64,000 nt of DNA, from positions 30,303,118 to 30,367,117 of the forward strand of contig OX442314.1 of the NCBI GenBank assembly GCA_949358305.1, in the 5' to 3' direction. Numbering within the stretch: position 1 is the first letter of the stretch; each line of letters begins with the position of its first letter. Position numbers and translations under genes: made by a program. Source of the DNA: Strigamia acuminata. Taxonomy: Eukaryota > Arthropoda > Chilopoda > Geophilomorpha > Linotaeniidae. Below the pieces are notes generated by a model. It was not told where the DNA came from and did no database searches. It saw only the letters and a list, made by a program, of their open reading frames with translations. Positions 12,530-24,519 of the stretch are shown here, piece after piece.

Positions 12530-13385
12530 AACTCCAATGCCAAAGTGAGTAAAATGTCCAAAAAATAATTATTACCAAAAACTACTAAGTAACTTTCGCT
12601 GATATTAAAAAGAACTTAGATAATGGTAATAAAATGGTTTGGTTTACTGAGAAGATTCATATCTATTTGAGATATATATATATTCTTGCAGTGACATCAC
12701 AAAACCCAATTCGTTGTAACGAGAATTTGTTATATCGAAATTTTTTAACATGGCGTTCTATGGCCAACCAACCAAACCAGCCATTTTTAGGTATTCGTTA
12801 TATCGATAATTCGTTATATCGCGATTCGTTATAAAGATTTTTGACTGTAGCATGCAAAAACGTATTACGAAATGCATTCTCGCAAAACCCAATGCATTTC
12901 AAAGTACATTGCGATATAATTTCAATGTATTTTTGAACCATGTGGGCAGATTTCTGTCAACTAATTGAAGTTTGTCAGGCGACTCCAGATCTTGAGATAA
13001 GTTCTCCGAGAAATTTGTTAATTGCTTTGAATTGACTGCAATTGTATTTTTTCTTTTCAAAGTCTCTCACTGATTCTTCAATCTACATTCATTCGCTGAA
13101 AAGCTCTTTCTTAAAACGGTGTTCGGACGAAGACCGAAATGGCAACGAAAAACTTTTTGCCATTTATTATTTTCAAATTTGAAGTCATTCTTATCAGCTT
13201 TCACACAAAGCATTCAGATCTTCTGCATAATAATTTTAGAACCTGCAACGTTTTGGTTCATCTGGTAGCAAATTAGATCCACAATTGCTTATTTTGGGAG
13301 ATTAGGAATCTAATTAGTTATTATTCCATTTTAACACTAACTAGACTTTTTTTTCTCTTCTCTTTCACAGGTTGCTGCCAAATAA
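12530..13385 (+). CDS. CTTNBP2NL: Candidate alternative C-terminal exons of CTTNBP2NL
   Basis: A 15-nt microexon at 12530-12544 (NSNAK) has a CAG acceptor and a GTGAGT donor. A terminal exon at 13371-13385 (VAAK, then TAA) follows a strong pyrimidine-rich acceptor. Both are phase 0, as is a CAG|GTGGGT donor inside the upstream exon ending at 10499. Joining the three would replace the last 52 residues, from VGSLLPP onward, with nine new residues. An AATAAA at 13696 then ends the transcript. This is inferred from splice signals only. Confidence 0.5.
12708..12847. mobile_element. MITE, CGTTATAAC family (copy 2)
   Basis: About 140 bp closely matching the 3' half of the 4775-4979 copy, including ACATGG(T/C)GTTCT and GGTATTCGTTATATCG, and ending TTGACTG before TA. 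Confidence 0.65.
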
Positions 13386-13695
13386 TGTTTTTTGCTGCAA
13401 TTTTCCTCCTCCATGAATAAATTTTAAAAAAATGAAAAAGAAAAAAAAAATTACACCTTCAGAAACCCTTTTCTAGAAAAAATTGTAATTTAGAAATCTC
13501 ATACTTTTGTAGAGCTAGCTTGCTGTCAATAATGGCTTTATAAAAAATTCATAAAATAAGCTAATACGTATGTTAAAAAAAAGGAGAAAAAAAAATATTA
13601 AAACATCATTTTTAAAAACTTCAAAACAAAAAAAATAAAACATTTTCAGAGTTTTAGAAAATGCAGATGTACGTTTTTATTGTTATTTCAGATGA

Positions 13696-13701
13696 AATAA
13701 A
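13696..13701 (+). terminator. Poly(A) signal, CTTNBP2NL long transcript
   Basis: AATAAA about 310 bp after the alternative stop codon, followed by a GT-rich stretch (GTTCTTTGTG). It fits a transcript end between CTTNBP2NL and GOLGA3. Confidence 0.5.
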
Positions 13702-14458
13702 GTTCTTTGTGATCGCTGTTCATAATATGTTCTTTGATTTGAAAACCGAAAGAATTATCATGCCGACATAAGCAAAGGCCAACTACATCTGCTGTAAAAG
13801 GGCCCCAAATTTCTAAAAGGCCTATTTCAGTTGACTATCGTAGTATTTTAAATAAATTTTCACTTTCTGTTGTAATGCGTATAACTTATATTTTTGAATT
13901 TCGCGCTCGAGTACAAAGTAAACGAGCGAGCGCGCTTTAAAACCATTTACGAAAACCACCATCAGAGCGACTCGCGGAAAGCAGAATTGGTGCAAATGGT
14001 GCACTTTTTAAAGAACCAGATGGAACTACCTCATTTATTCAACCTCTACACGCATATTCTATGTTATCGGCCAGAAAATCTATGTAAATATACGCTCTAT
14101 CAGCAAAAACAGCCCTAACCCACTTAAACGCATAAAACCAAACCAAAAATGGCGTAATCTACGACGCTTCCGCCTTACCATCCGCAGCAGCTGACACGTT
14201 GACTTAACAAGTTGTTGACCTATTTTAACCCAAAAACAACCAAAAAAACCCAATCTAAAACCACTTAAAATTATTCCCACGATAAAATCCCTTCAAATCC
14301 CTCAAACCAAATTTTTTTAAATAAATAAATGTGAAAAAATTGAAAAAAAAATTGAAAAATCTTCGCCATATTGCGCACAAAACCTGTTTGAATGTCATTT
14401 AACGAGTTATTAAACGTCTTATTATCTTTCAGGGAAGGAAGAATGATGAGCCATTGTC
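13702..14458 (+). promoter_or_regulatory. Probable GOLGA3 promoter and 5' UTR
   Basis: About 750 bp without a supported frame. The part from 13900 to 14200 is richer in CpG than its surroundings. An acceptor (ATCTTTCAG) ends at 14432, so the ATG at 14459 sits in a second exon with a non-coding exon upstream. Two ATGs at 14444 and 14447 open a short frame overlapping the main start. Confidence 0.4.
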
Positions 14459-17400
14459 ATGGCAACACTGCAACTCAAGTTAAAACAAGTTAACTTCGAC
14501 GCTTCGGATTATCCCGAATACGAATGTGAACTGGAAGATCCCATATCGACCGTAGTGGACGCAAACACTGATTTCCGAGTCGTTAACGACCACGTTTCTT
14601 TGCGTAATTCCTTCGCACCGCACCCAGGTGAACGTCCACAAAGTTATCCGTGCTAATATTTGATTTGTTTTAGATTTTTTATTCGTTTTTTTAAAAAAAA
14701 AAAAATTTTATTTACAAATTTTATTGTTCCCGGTTGTGAAATGGAAGGTTCCTATTGTAAATAAAGCTAAATTGCGTGGAACATTGACGTCATATAAAAA
14801 AAATCGTCGAGTACCACCTGGGAAAATAGTAAAAGTCTATTGATGAACATCGGGATTGCCGCGACAGATGTGTTGGTTGCAGGTGGTTTTTCGATCGGTT
14901 TTTGCGAAATGAGTAAATTTAAAAGATCTGGTAAAGAGTTTCGTGGTGTTTTGATGAAATTTGTGGTTTTTATTTTGTGTGTTTTTTATTTTATTTTATT
15001 TTATTTTATTTTATTTTTTTTTTTTTAGATTTGAATTGTGAGGAATCTGAAAGCGAAGTTGTGAATTTGAGAAAAAGTTCAATCGAAAGTAAAAAAAAAA
15101 ATTAATAAAAATAAAAAAAAATTGATTAAAATGATGAAATTTGGATTTAATTGAATTTAAGACAATTAATTTTTGTTTTGTTTTAGGAGATAAGTTTATC
15201 GGGTTTGAACTTCCGCAAGTTCATGAGAAATCATCACAGAGGGCTTCCAGTACTTCGAACGGCAATTGCGGCGACCCGTCTTACCCTGGGATTTCACCTG
15301 ACGTAGATTATAATTGTTTTATTTATATTTATATTTAAATTTATATTTATATTTATTTTTATTTTAAGGTTGCCAGATATATATATCAAATGAACCCAGA
15401 TGTTATAACGACGGCCGAAGCTGCGTTGAAGCCGGATTCGAAGAGAACAGCTGAAATCAACATAACCAAATCAAATTTAACATGTTTACACAATACTAGC
15501 GAAACGTTTGCATTGCAGCAATCAAACATTGGTATAAAAATTACATTTTTTAAATTTATTTATCAAATTATTGGTGAATCAAGTCGAATTTTTTGGCTTG
15601 TTTAGGCGAATTTTTAATTGTTAGCAAATTTTTGATTCATTCGTTACATTAAGGGAAATTCTTGATTTATTCACGAAATTAAGCGAATTGATTTTACTTA
15701 TTTGTTTATTTATTTAATCGATTTATTCATCGAGGTTTTCGATTTATTTATTAAATTAATCTACTTACCGTAAAGCTTCAAATTGCCAGTGTTTTATCGA
15801 ACGTGAACTAATAGTTCTAATAGAACGAAGTTTACGTTCACCATGTTTGATGATGAAAATGTTGCAAAAATGTTAGTTTAAATGACGTTTTCATCATCAA
15901 AACATTCACTTCACTTCTAATCACTTTTTACAACGATGACAGCCATGAAAGCAATGAAAACGCGATCACATGGTCATGAACACGAACTTGAACGAGTTCA
16001 CAATTTAGTGAACGAGATACAACACTGCAAATTGCGGCCCGATTCATTTAGGGGCTCGGGAACGGGGGTCGCTGGCAATACACGCAGTAAACGCCGGGCC
16101 CAAAATAAGCATCTGTGGTAATAAAAATCAACGATTTTTATGAAAAAATAAATAAGCACGTCCGAAAAATAAATAAGCGCTGGGCTGCAATTTGAAGCTT
16201 TACGGTATACGTATTTATCAAACTATTCGACTTAATTTATCAAAATTATCGACTTATTTCGGGGCAAACCACTTCCTCGAATCCCGTTACCTCGAATTTC
16301 AAAATTTCAAAATCACAGAAAGTGGAGGTTGTTTCCTCGCTTCTGAAATCTAACCTCGCACTATTTCCTCGACACATCGGAAAACTCGCTATTTCCCCCA
16401 CATCGCCGCAATGATGCCAAATATACAAATTCCAACACCGGTAATCGATTTTTCAGCTCCTTTCCGATGGATTAACCATCCTTCTACCAATTCTTTTCCC
16501 AGATTTTGACAATTCCTCAGAAAATTAATCGAAAAAGACTTTAAAAAAACCAATTCCTTAAGTCAGAATTTGATATCTGACATCATCGGAGAAGCATGAA
16601 CAAAAAATCGAATTTTCCCCGAATAAAAACAAGAAAACTCTATTTTCGGACACGTAAAGAAATTCGATTTAATTGTCAAACTAATCGTTTTATTTTTCCA
16701 ATTTTCCAGGCAGCAGAATGAACCCGACATCGCCCGAACCCGCCAAAACGCCCTCCCCGGCCCCAAAATCCCCGCCTGTAAATAACCACAAAAACGGCAC
16801 CGAAAAAACAACATCTCACGACCCTAGTCACAAAATCCTGCACAAATTCCCACCAGACCGCATAACCACCATCACCGAGCGCAAACCCTCCTGGTTCCTC
16901 AGCGACGCAGCCCCCCTGGAACCCCTCATCCACAAACCCCCCGTGCCCACTCGCCGCAGCAGCCATAACAGCACAATGTCCACGCCCCGCCGCGGCTCCG
17001 AATTCGCCGCCAAGACCGACCTTCCGCCCGATTTCAGTCCGATTTCCGACAAATCCGACTCGCGCTCCATCGGATCCACCGAGTCGGCCTACTCCGACAA
17101 ATACGAGCTCGACTCCAACTATTCGGACCTCCTGGAGACGCAGTCCCTCGCGTCCAACATGTCGGACATGAGCAGCGTGAGCGGCATCGAGGAGGAGATG
17201 TACCGCATCAAGAAACTGCTCTTGGAGGTGCCCGCGCTCCCCGACGACCACCCGGACTTCCACAAACGCTCCGTGGTGTTCGGCCGCAACGGCGGCGTGG
17301 TCGTGAGCGACGACTGCCTCGAGCCCGACCGGTTCGTGGTCAGCCAGGAGGTTTTCTTCGAGCTGCAGCGCGAAAAGGCGAACTTGGAGGGACAAATCGA

Positions 17401-20400
17401 GACTCTGAGGGCCCAGTTGGACGATTTGACGGCCGAGAAACGCGTTTTGGCCGACCAGTTGACCACCACGCACGCGCAGGTCAAGATCCAGACGTCCGAG
17501 TGCCGCAGAGAGCGGTGCGAACGCGAGAAAATGGAGTCGAAGCTGCAATTCATGCAGCAGATGAACAAAAAGAGCGACGGGTCGAACGCGCAGCTGCAGA
17601 TGAGTCTGGAATCGAAGGCGACGGACTTGGCGCAGGTCAAGGAGGATCTGAGGGACCTCGAGGAGTGCAACGCGCGGCTGCGCGTCGACGGGGAGGAGCT
17701 GCGCATGGAGTTGGAGACGAAAGAGAGCGCCGTTCGCGGCCTCAAGTCGAAAATCGCCGAACTGCACGTGGAGGCGCAACTGGCGACGCAGGCGAAGATC
17801 CAGGCGCTCAACGACCAACTGCTGGTCAAGAGCGAGATGGACGCGCTGCAGAAATCGCGCGAGTGGTACCGCGAACAGCTGCACGCGCTGCAGGAGGCGC
17901 GCAACAAGATGCAGCAGGAGATACTGAGCCTCCAAGGCCGCCTGGTGGCGCAGAAGAACGAGACGGAGAAGCAGCGCAACGAGAGCGCGCAGATGCGCGC
18001 GGCGCTGACGGAAACGCAGCAACGGGCCGTGAAGGAGAAGGAGACGTTGATGCGGCACTTGGAGGCGATCCAGGCGGACATGGTGGCGCGGGAGGCGAGT
18101 TTTGCGCAGTTGGAAGCCGACAAGGGGGTCGTGGAGGAGTCGCTGATGACCCGGATGAGGGGGGTCGTCGAGGAGAAGTGTAAGACGAGCGTTTCGGATT
18201 TGGAGGAGGAGGTTCGGCGGTTTAAGGCGGAAATTTCGACGAAAAAGGAGAGTTTTCGGGGTTTGGAGGCGAATTACGTGGAGGCGATGCGCAAGTTGAC
18301 GGTGGCGGAGAAGAGCGTGCACGAGAGGGATTTGGAGGTGCAGCGGAAGGGCGAGAAGTGCGCGGCGTTGGAGGGGCGGCTGAGCGAGTTGGAGATGCGT
18401 GTGGAGGCGAAGGAGGCGCAGGTGAGCGCGCTGAAGGACGCGAAGACGGCGACGGAGATCGCGCTGGCGGCCGCCGACAAGGAGAAGCGCGACGTGGACG
18501 AGGCGCTGAGCGTCGTGCGCGAGAATCTGGTCAAGTTGAACGCGAACTTCAGGAAGATGAAGACGGATTTGGCGAGCAGGGAGGCGAGCGTCGAGCAGCT
18601 GCTCAAGGAGAGGAGCAAGATGGAGTCGACGCTGATGGCGGCCAACCAGAAGATCGTCGCGCTCAAGAGCAGTTACGAGAGCTACGCGAGCGAGTTGAAG
18701 GCCCGCGACGGGAATATCAGAGAATTGGAGGAAAGTCGGTCGGAGACGGACGGGAAGTTGACGGAGAGTCGCGAGAAGGCGTCGCAATTGGAGGGGATCG
18801 TCGCCAGGGTGCGGGAAGAGAAGGATTCGCTCGTCAGGAGGTGTCGGGAGCTGGAAACGGACGCGGCGCGCGTCGAAATGGAGTTGAAGTCGACGAAAGT
18901 GGAGAAGAACGAGGCGGAAGCGGAGTTGGAGAAGATTTTGAAGTCGATTCCGAGCGAAAGGTCGGAGGAAAACGTGGAGAAACGCGTGCGACGCAACTCG
19001 CAGGACTTGTCGGACGGCACGAAGATCCTGATCGACCCGTGCGACGACGGGGGCGCCGAATCGTACCCGCGCGACGAACTCGAGAGGGAGATTTTGCTGA
19101 TGCGTCAGGCGTTGGAGACGCGGGAGAAACAGGTGGAGAAGTATTTGAGGGAGAGGAACGACATGCGGCAGGCGATCGAGGCGTTGCAGAAGGAGAATTC
19201 GTGCTTGAGTCGCGGGGACGGCGAGCAGGGGGCGTTGTTGGTGCTTTATCGGAGGAAGGTGCGGGAGTTGGAGGCGGAGGAAGGTGGGAGGAGGAGTGCG
19301 GAGACGCAGACGGATAATGTGTCGTTTATGAAGCATGTTTTGGAGCAGGATGATCGGAATTCGGCGACGCAGGGGAGGTTCGAGAGTTTGGAGACGGAGT
19401 ATAAGGAGAGGCAGAGGATTTACGATTCGAATATTCGGGTTTTGACGAGGAAGTTGAAGGAGGTGATGAAGGCGCATAAGAATGCGGAGAAGGAGTTGAA
19501 GAATTGGAGGGTGGCGGTGGCGATGAATCAGAGTGAGGGGGATAAGGGAGAGAGGATTCAGGTGATAACGGCGCCGGATTTGCCGGTTGGGCAGAAGGGG
19601 GAGCGGAATTTGAAGAGGGAGATTTTGCATTATCGGGCGAAGGTTAAAGGATTGCAGATTAAGGTGGGTTTTTTTGGTTTTTGTTTGGGTGGTTTTGGTG
19701 TGGTTTGGTTTGGTTGGTCGGGGGTTGAGGATGGTTTGGCTTGTGGTATTGTTTTTGTGAATGATTGAGATGTTTTTAGAAAATTAGTGGATTTTTTTTT
19801 TTTTAGCAAAATCTGGATTTTTTTTCTAGCAAAATCTGGATTTTTTCTAGCAAAATCTGGATTTTTTCTAGCAAAATCTGGATTTTTTCTAGCAAAATCT
19901 GGATTTTTTTTAGCAAAATCTGGATTTTTTCTAGCAAAATCTGGATTTTTTCTAGCAAAATCTGGATTTTTTTTAGCAAAATCTGGATTTTTTCTAGCAA
20001 AATCAGTATTTTTCAGGCAAAATCAGTATTTTTTCTAGCAAAATCAGTACTTTTTCGAGTAAAATCAGTATTTTTTAGCAAATTCGTTATTTTTTCTAGC
20101 AAAATCAGTATTTTTTCGAGTAAAATCAGTATTTTTTCTACCAAAATCAGTATTTTTTCTACCAAAATCAGTATTTTTTCGAGTAAAATCAGTATTTTTT
20201 CGAGTAAAATCAGTATTTTTTCGAGTAAAATCAGTATTTTTTCGAGTAAAATCAGTATTTTTTCGAGTAAAATCAGTATTTTTTCGAGTAAAATCAGTAT
20301 TTTTTCGAGTAAAATCAGTATTTTTAGCAAAGTCGTTATTTTTTCTAGCAAAATCAGTATTTGTTGGCAGGCCACTCGACAATCAAGTCACACCAATGTT

Positions 20401-22669
20401 TTTATTATCGCTTAAATTGAATTTAGCTTCTAAACATCTCTCTATTGACAGTTAAAAGAGGCGCAAACAAATTACGAGGACATGAAAACGCGAGTGGAAG
20501 CCAACAAAGAGGCGATGCTCGACTTAGAACGTGAACGAGGCAAACTAACGGGCGTGAATCAAAGCAACGAAGCGCTCAAAAGTCACGCACAACGGCTAGA
20601 AAGCGCTCTAGCCGAGAAAGACGTCGCCGTCACCGAGCTGGACATCGCCAAACAGGACCTGACGTCCAAACGGGAGGAAGAAGAGCAACGTAACAAGCAA
20701 TGGATCGAGGAACTACAAATAAACCTAACGGCAGAACGGGAAATTGCAAAAGAATTAAGAAAACAAGTGCGTTCAATTATTATTCAAATCTCGTTGACTT
20801 TTGACGATTTTGTGACGTTTTTTGATGATATTTAATGGTTTTTGACGTTTTTTGTTGGTTTTTGATTTTTTTTAAATGTTTTTTCGACGTTTTTTGTTGT
20901 TTTTGATGTTTTTTCAACGTTTTTGCGTTGTTTTATGCCGTTTTTTGTTTGTTTTTGATGTTTTTTGAAGTTTTTTGATGTTTTCGACGTTTTTTGTTGT
21001 TTTTTGATGCTTTTCGACGTTTTTTGTTGTTTTTTGATATTTTTTTGACGTCTTTTGTTGTTTTTTGATATTTTTTCGACGTCTTTTGTTGTTTTTTGAT
21101 GTTTTTTGTTAGTTTTTGATGTTTTTTCGACGTTTTTTGTTGGTTTTTGATGTTTTTTGACGTTTTTTGTTGGTTTTTGATGTTTTTCGACGTTTTTTGT
21201 TGTTTTTTGATATTTTTTTGACGTCTTTTGTTTTTTTTTGATATTTTTTCGACGTCTTTTGTTGTTTTTGATGTTTTTTGTTGTTTTTGATGTTTTTTCG
21301 ACGTTTTTTCGTTGTTTTTATGACGTTTTTTGTTGGTTTTTGATGTTTTTCGACGTTTTTTGTTGTTTTTTGATGCTTTTCGACGTTTTTTGTTGTTTTT
21401 GATATTTTTTCCGACGTCTTTTGTTGTTTTTTGACGTTTTTTGTTGGTTTTTGATAGTTTTTTGTTGTTTTTTTTGACGTTTTTTGTTGGTTTTTGATGT
21501 TTTTTTGACATTTTTCGTTGTTTTTTGATATTTTTCGACGTTTTTTTGACGTTTTTCGGTTTTTTTAAAATATTTTTCGACGGTTTTTGTTGTTTTTTGA
21601 TATTTTTTTGACGTCTTATGTTGTTTTTTGATGTTTTTTGTTGGTTTTTGATATTTTTTTGTTGTTTTTCGATAATTTTTCATGATGTTTTTGATTTTTT
21701 TCAAGATATTTAATGCGAAACGAGAAAGCAGCAGTTTACGGAAGCACGTTTCGAGTTTACGCACCGGATTGGACAATGCTAATCAGCTGATGGACATGAA
21801 GAAGAAGGAGATTGATTCGTTGATCGATAAGTTGGCGCTGAAGAGCGAAGCGGAAATTAAGTTGATGAACCAGTACGAGTGTTTGGGCGCCGATCATCGC
21901 CGCAATTTGTCCGAAATTGAACGGCTGAAGCAGCAGGCGATTGAAAATCAAACCAAAGACGGACTTTTAGCTGAACAGCTGAAGGTTGTTTAGCAATAGA
22001 TTGGTCTTGATTACTCTAAAAATCTATTTTACAAACATTTATTTGCAGAATCTGAGTTGGCATTTAAGGCAGAAAAATCAAGAACTAACCGCCCTCAGAG
22101 ACCAACTGAAATTAGTCGAGGAACGGCACAAAACGACGAGCGACGCGCTCCAAAAATCGCTCCAAACTGCCAGAACCGAAGCCCTGTGTCTCAAATCCGA
22201 ACTAGAAAGCACGAGAAAGGACAAATTCAACTCGCAAAACGCAATTTCGGAGCTTAAAAACGCGTTGAAAACGAGTTTCGAAGCCAACAAGGTGAAAAAT
22301 AAAATATAAAACATTCGATCACGTGATTAAAAATGTAAAACGCCATTACAGGCCCTCCACGCACAAACACGTCACGTCCCAGACGACGTATTAGACCTGC
22401 CGCTACTAGAATCTCCGGTTCCTTACGATGAGACACTCATCAACAGTCTTTTGCAGCAAAGTGCATTCATACCGCATTCTAGGTAAACATAATAGTCCGT
22501 GTCGCCGCCGTCAGAGCGAGCTGATGCCTATTTAATATTTACAAATTCTTGAACGAATTCTCTGGTTTTATTGATTCTGTTTAGGCCTTTGAGTGATCTG
22601 CAGTCGTGCCTGAACACATTAAAGGAGGAAATGGCCATTTTACAGGAACAGTTAAGCGAACAGGATTGA
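14459..22669 (+). CDS. GOLGA3: Golgin-160 (GOLGA3), Golgi coiled-coil protein
   Basis: Golgin-160 is a peripheral cis/medial-Golgi coiled-coil protein needed for membrane traffic and Golgi positioning by dynein. Exons: 14459-14627, 15029-15088, 15187-15302, 15369-15531, 16710-19663, 20452-20766, 21706-21984, 22049-22291, 22352-22482 and 22585-22669. All joins keep frame, giving 1504 aa against 1498 in human. The first 340 residues are an unstructured Ser/Pro-rich head with the SNMSDMSSVSG-like acidic Ser motif. The rest is nearly continuous coiled coil with golgin-160 blocks: SREWYREQLHALQEAR, LTETQQRAVKEKE, RERGKLTGVNQSNEALK, DKFNSQNAISELKNALK and the end block LSDLQSCLNTLKEEM. Exon 5 (2.95 kb) is far more GC-rich than everything around it, which creates long antisense open frames that I regard as shadows. 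Introns hold two large minisatellites and an inverted-repeat element. Confidence 0.95.
15768..16205. mobile_element. MITE in GOLGA3 intron, TA flanked
   Basis: The ends CCGTAAAGCTTCAAATTGC and its reverse complement bracket about 440 bp, with TA on each side (15766-15767 and 16206-16207). The inside contains shorter palindromic words such as GAACGTGAAC / GTTCACGTTC-like pairs. No transposase frame is seen. Confidence 0.7.
19796..20370. repeat. 21-bp minisatellite, two block types, GOLGA3 intron
   Basis: Block one (19805-20000) repeats TAGCAAAATCTGGATTTTTTC with a 21-22 bp period, about nine times. Block two (about 20010-20370) repeats a related unit, AGTAAAATCAGTATTTTTTCG, about fourteen times. 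The array lies in the 788-bp intron after the giant exon and creates false frames on both strands. Confidence 0.9.
20825..21700. repeat. About 30-bp T-rich minisatellite, GOLGA3 intron
   Basis: The intron 20767-21705 is almost entirely a degenerate repeat of TTTTTTGATGTTTTTCGACG and TTTTTTGTTG words, with a period near 30 bp but variable. It ends a few bases before the acceptor at 21705. It codes for nothing. Confidence 0.85.
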
Positions 22670-23071
22670 TTTTTGTCGCGGCAGCCATTTTGAATTGTAA
22701 ACAAGAAGAGAAATGCTTTCTTTTTTTTTTCCCGTCGCTATTTTCCTAAATAAATAAATAATAGACACTTTATAATTGTTGTTGTAACATTTTACTACGA
22801 TATTTTTGTGCTAGGAATTTGTAATTTAACAAAAATATTAATTATATTAATATAATTGATTTTTATTTTCGCTCAATTTTGTTTATAATATTTGTACAAC
22901 CGGAAGAAACGAGGAAAATGGTTGAAAATGAGCAATTGACAATTGTCTTTATTATTTCGACAAAATACTGAAATAAAAGTTTAAAATCTGTTGAAAATCT
23001 GTATTTATTTATTTATTTATTTATCTAATTTATTTAGTTATATAAAATATATTATTTGATGATGAAGCGCT
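22670..23071. terminator. Shared 3' end of convergent genes
   Basis: About 400 bp separate the GOLGA3 stop from the stop of the minus-strand gene. Plus-strand AATAAA motifs occur near 22751 and 22972. On the minus strand a run of TTTATTTATT copies near 23010 supplies AATAAA motifs. No further gene is present. Confidence 0.5.
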
Positions 23072-23719
23072 TTAGTCGGGTGCAAATGGATGTGTCGTTT
23101 TAATGTCTTCCAAGATCGGTTTTGAATTTGGTAGCTGAATAGGCACACGACTAATCCTCCTTTTACTTCGAAATACACTATTATATCTAAAATCATTCGA
23201 ATCGGCACTGGCATTGACATTTATTTCTTTATTCGCCACTCTCCAGTCCGTTTCTTTGATCGACTCCCCGGTTTTGAGTTTATTAAGCGGCATCAGTCTC
23301 TGCCTACCCGTTTTCGGCAATGGCGTGAATGGCGTCGGCGGCCGTTGTGAACCCGACGAATCCTCATCACTAGTGTCGACCATGATAGTTGGCAGACTTT
23401 TACTCAAACTCAAAGTTGGGATGCTGAAATCGGGGGGAAATAAATTCGTTTGTGGTCTGGGCTTCGGCGAGCCGATGGGACGGCGCCGCGACCGCACCGG
23501 TGCTAAGATCTGGTCTGCCGTTAGCAAACTCACGCTAGGTGGAGTTTGAGGTTCGGTTTCGAGTTTCGGGACGTCGAATGTGTTGATAGTGGACGCGTGG
23601 AGTCCGCGCGATAAAATGGTGGATTTGTTGGACACTTCGATCGGTGGGAAAAGTTGTAGTTTTCTTTTTTTGGGACTTGCCATCAAAAGTTGGCTGTTTT
23701 TTAATCCGTCCATGTCCAT
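23072..23719 (-). CDS. Uncharacterised Ser/Pro-rich protein with NLS-like motif
   Basis: I do not recognise this protein. The single supported coding exon is 23072-23721, entered through a good acceptor (AATTTCAG just above 23721), and its first ATG at 23719 gives 215 aa. It has a basic cluster PKKRKLQ near residue 14 resembling a nuclear localisation signal, a second cluster RSRRRP, an acidic Ser patch DTSDEDSSGS, many Ser/Pro and Thr/Pro pairs (QTPPS, RPPTPFTP) and no predicted membrane segment. Codon use is consistent throughout and CpG-bearing, which supports a real gene. It converges on GOLGA3. An upstream exon beginning ATG at 24519 (33 nt, donor GTGAGT) would join out of frame, so either that exon is untranslated, a small exon lies between, or it belongs to another transcript. 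Confidence 0.6.
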   Translation of the reverse strand: MDMDGLKNSQLLMASPKKRKLQLFPPIEVSNKSTILSRGLHASTINTFDVPKLETEPQTPPSVSLLTADQILAPVRSRRRPIGSPKPRPQTNLFPPDFSIPTLSLSKSLPTIMVDTSDEDSSGSQRPPTPFTPLPKTGRQRLMPLNKLKTGESIKETDWRVANKEINVNASADSNDFRYNSVFRSKRRISRVPIQLPNSKPILEDIKTTHPFAPD

Positions 23720-23759
23720 CGCTGAAATTAAAATCAAAGTCAAAAATCAATCGAAGGTC

Positions 23760-24486
23760 ACGTGACTGATTGCAATTGATTTCGCTCGGGTATATTAAAA
23801 AAAAAATAAGAAAACATCCGGATAAAACAGATTGCAGGACTGTTTCTAAACGTGTAACGGAAACCAATTTGTTTTCGCTACAGTTTCTATGGAAATGACT
23901 TGACCGCAAAACCATAGAAAAATGTTGAGAAAAAGGCAAAATTCGCCAAAATTTGTCGTTTTGTGTTGTAAATTTGGCATTTTTGATTATAATTGCGTTT
24001 TTAGTAATTATTTTGTCATAAAAATAATTTAGAACGATAAAAAAAAACTATAAATTAATTTTTGTTTAATGTATAATTAATATCTTATTGATAAAAACCT
24101 GTGAAAACACGTTTAAAAATGCCAGAATTCATTAATTCGTTCATTAAAAATTACGTATTTTTGTTATAAATTACATTTTTTTAATTAAAAATTACGCATT
24201 TCCATTAAAAATTACTTTTTTTATATTAAAAATTGCTTTTTTTAATTAAAAATATCTCATATCATTAAAAATAACGTTATTTCATTAAAAATTCATTTTC
24301 CAATAAAAATTACGTATTTAAAAAAAAAAAACGGTATAAAAATAATCAAAAACAACAAAAACCAACCGAAATATAAAAATTTCCACACACACAATTAACG
24401 TTTTATTGCCCGTATTCAATCAATTCACGTATTCAGTGTAATCAACCAATTGAAAAGTGATCATTAGTTTGTTATTTCCTACTCAC
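23760..24486. other. AT-rich intron-like spacer
   Basis: The stretch consists largely of ATTAAAAATTACG-type words (24120-24310), a loose minisatellite. No coding exon is evident. Confidence 0.4.
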
Positions 24487-24519
24487 CAGTTGCTGCTTAG
24501 GTTTATCAATATCGTCCAT
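24487..24519 (-). other. Candidate 5' exon, minus strand
   Basis: ATG followed by 10 codons (starting MDDIDKPK) and a strong CTG|GTGAGT donor. The sequence above it (24580-24720) is GC-richer and promoter-like. Spliced directly to the exon at 23721 it hits a stop after a few codons, so its link to that gene is unproven. Confidence 0.3.

Noticed and set aside
16676-19630. Minus-strand open frame of 984 codons across GOLGA3 exon 5
   Set aside because: It is Leu/Arg/His-rich without domains and mirrors the strongly biased sense codons of a verified golgin-160 exon. It is a shadow frame.
20933-21776. Lys-rich minus-strand frames (192 and 152 codons)
   Set aside because: They translate the T-rich minisatellite of a GOLGA3 intron into NNKKRRK-type repeats, and no gene would be built this way here.
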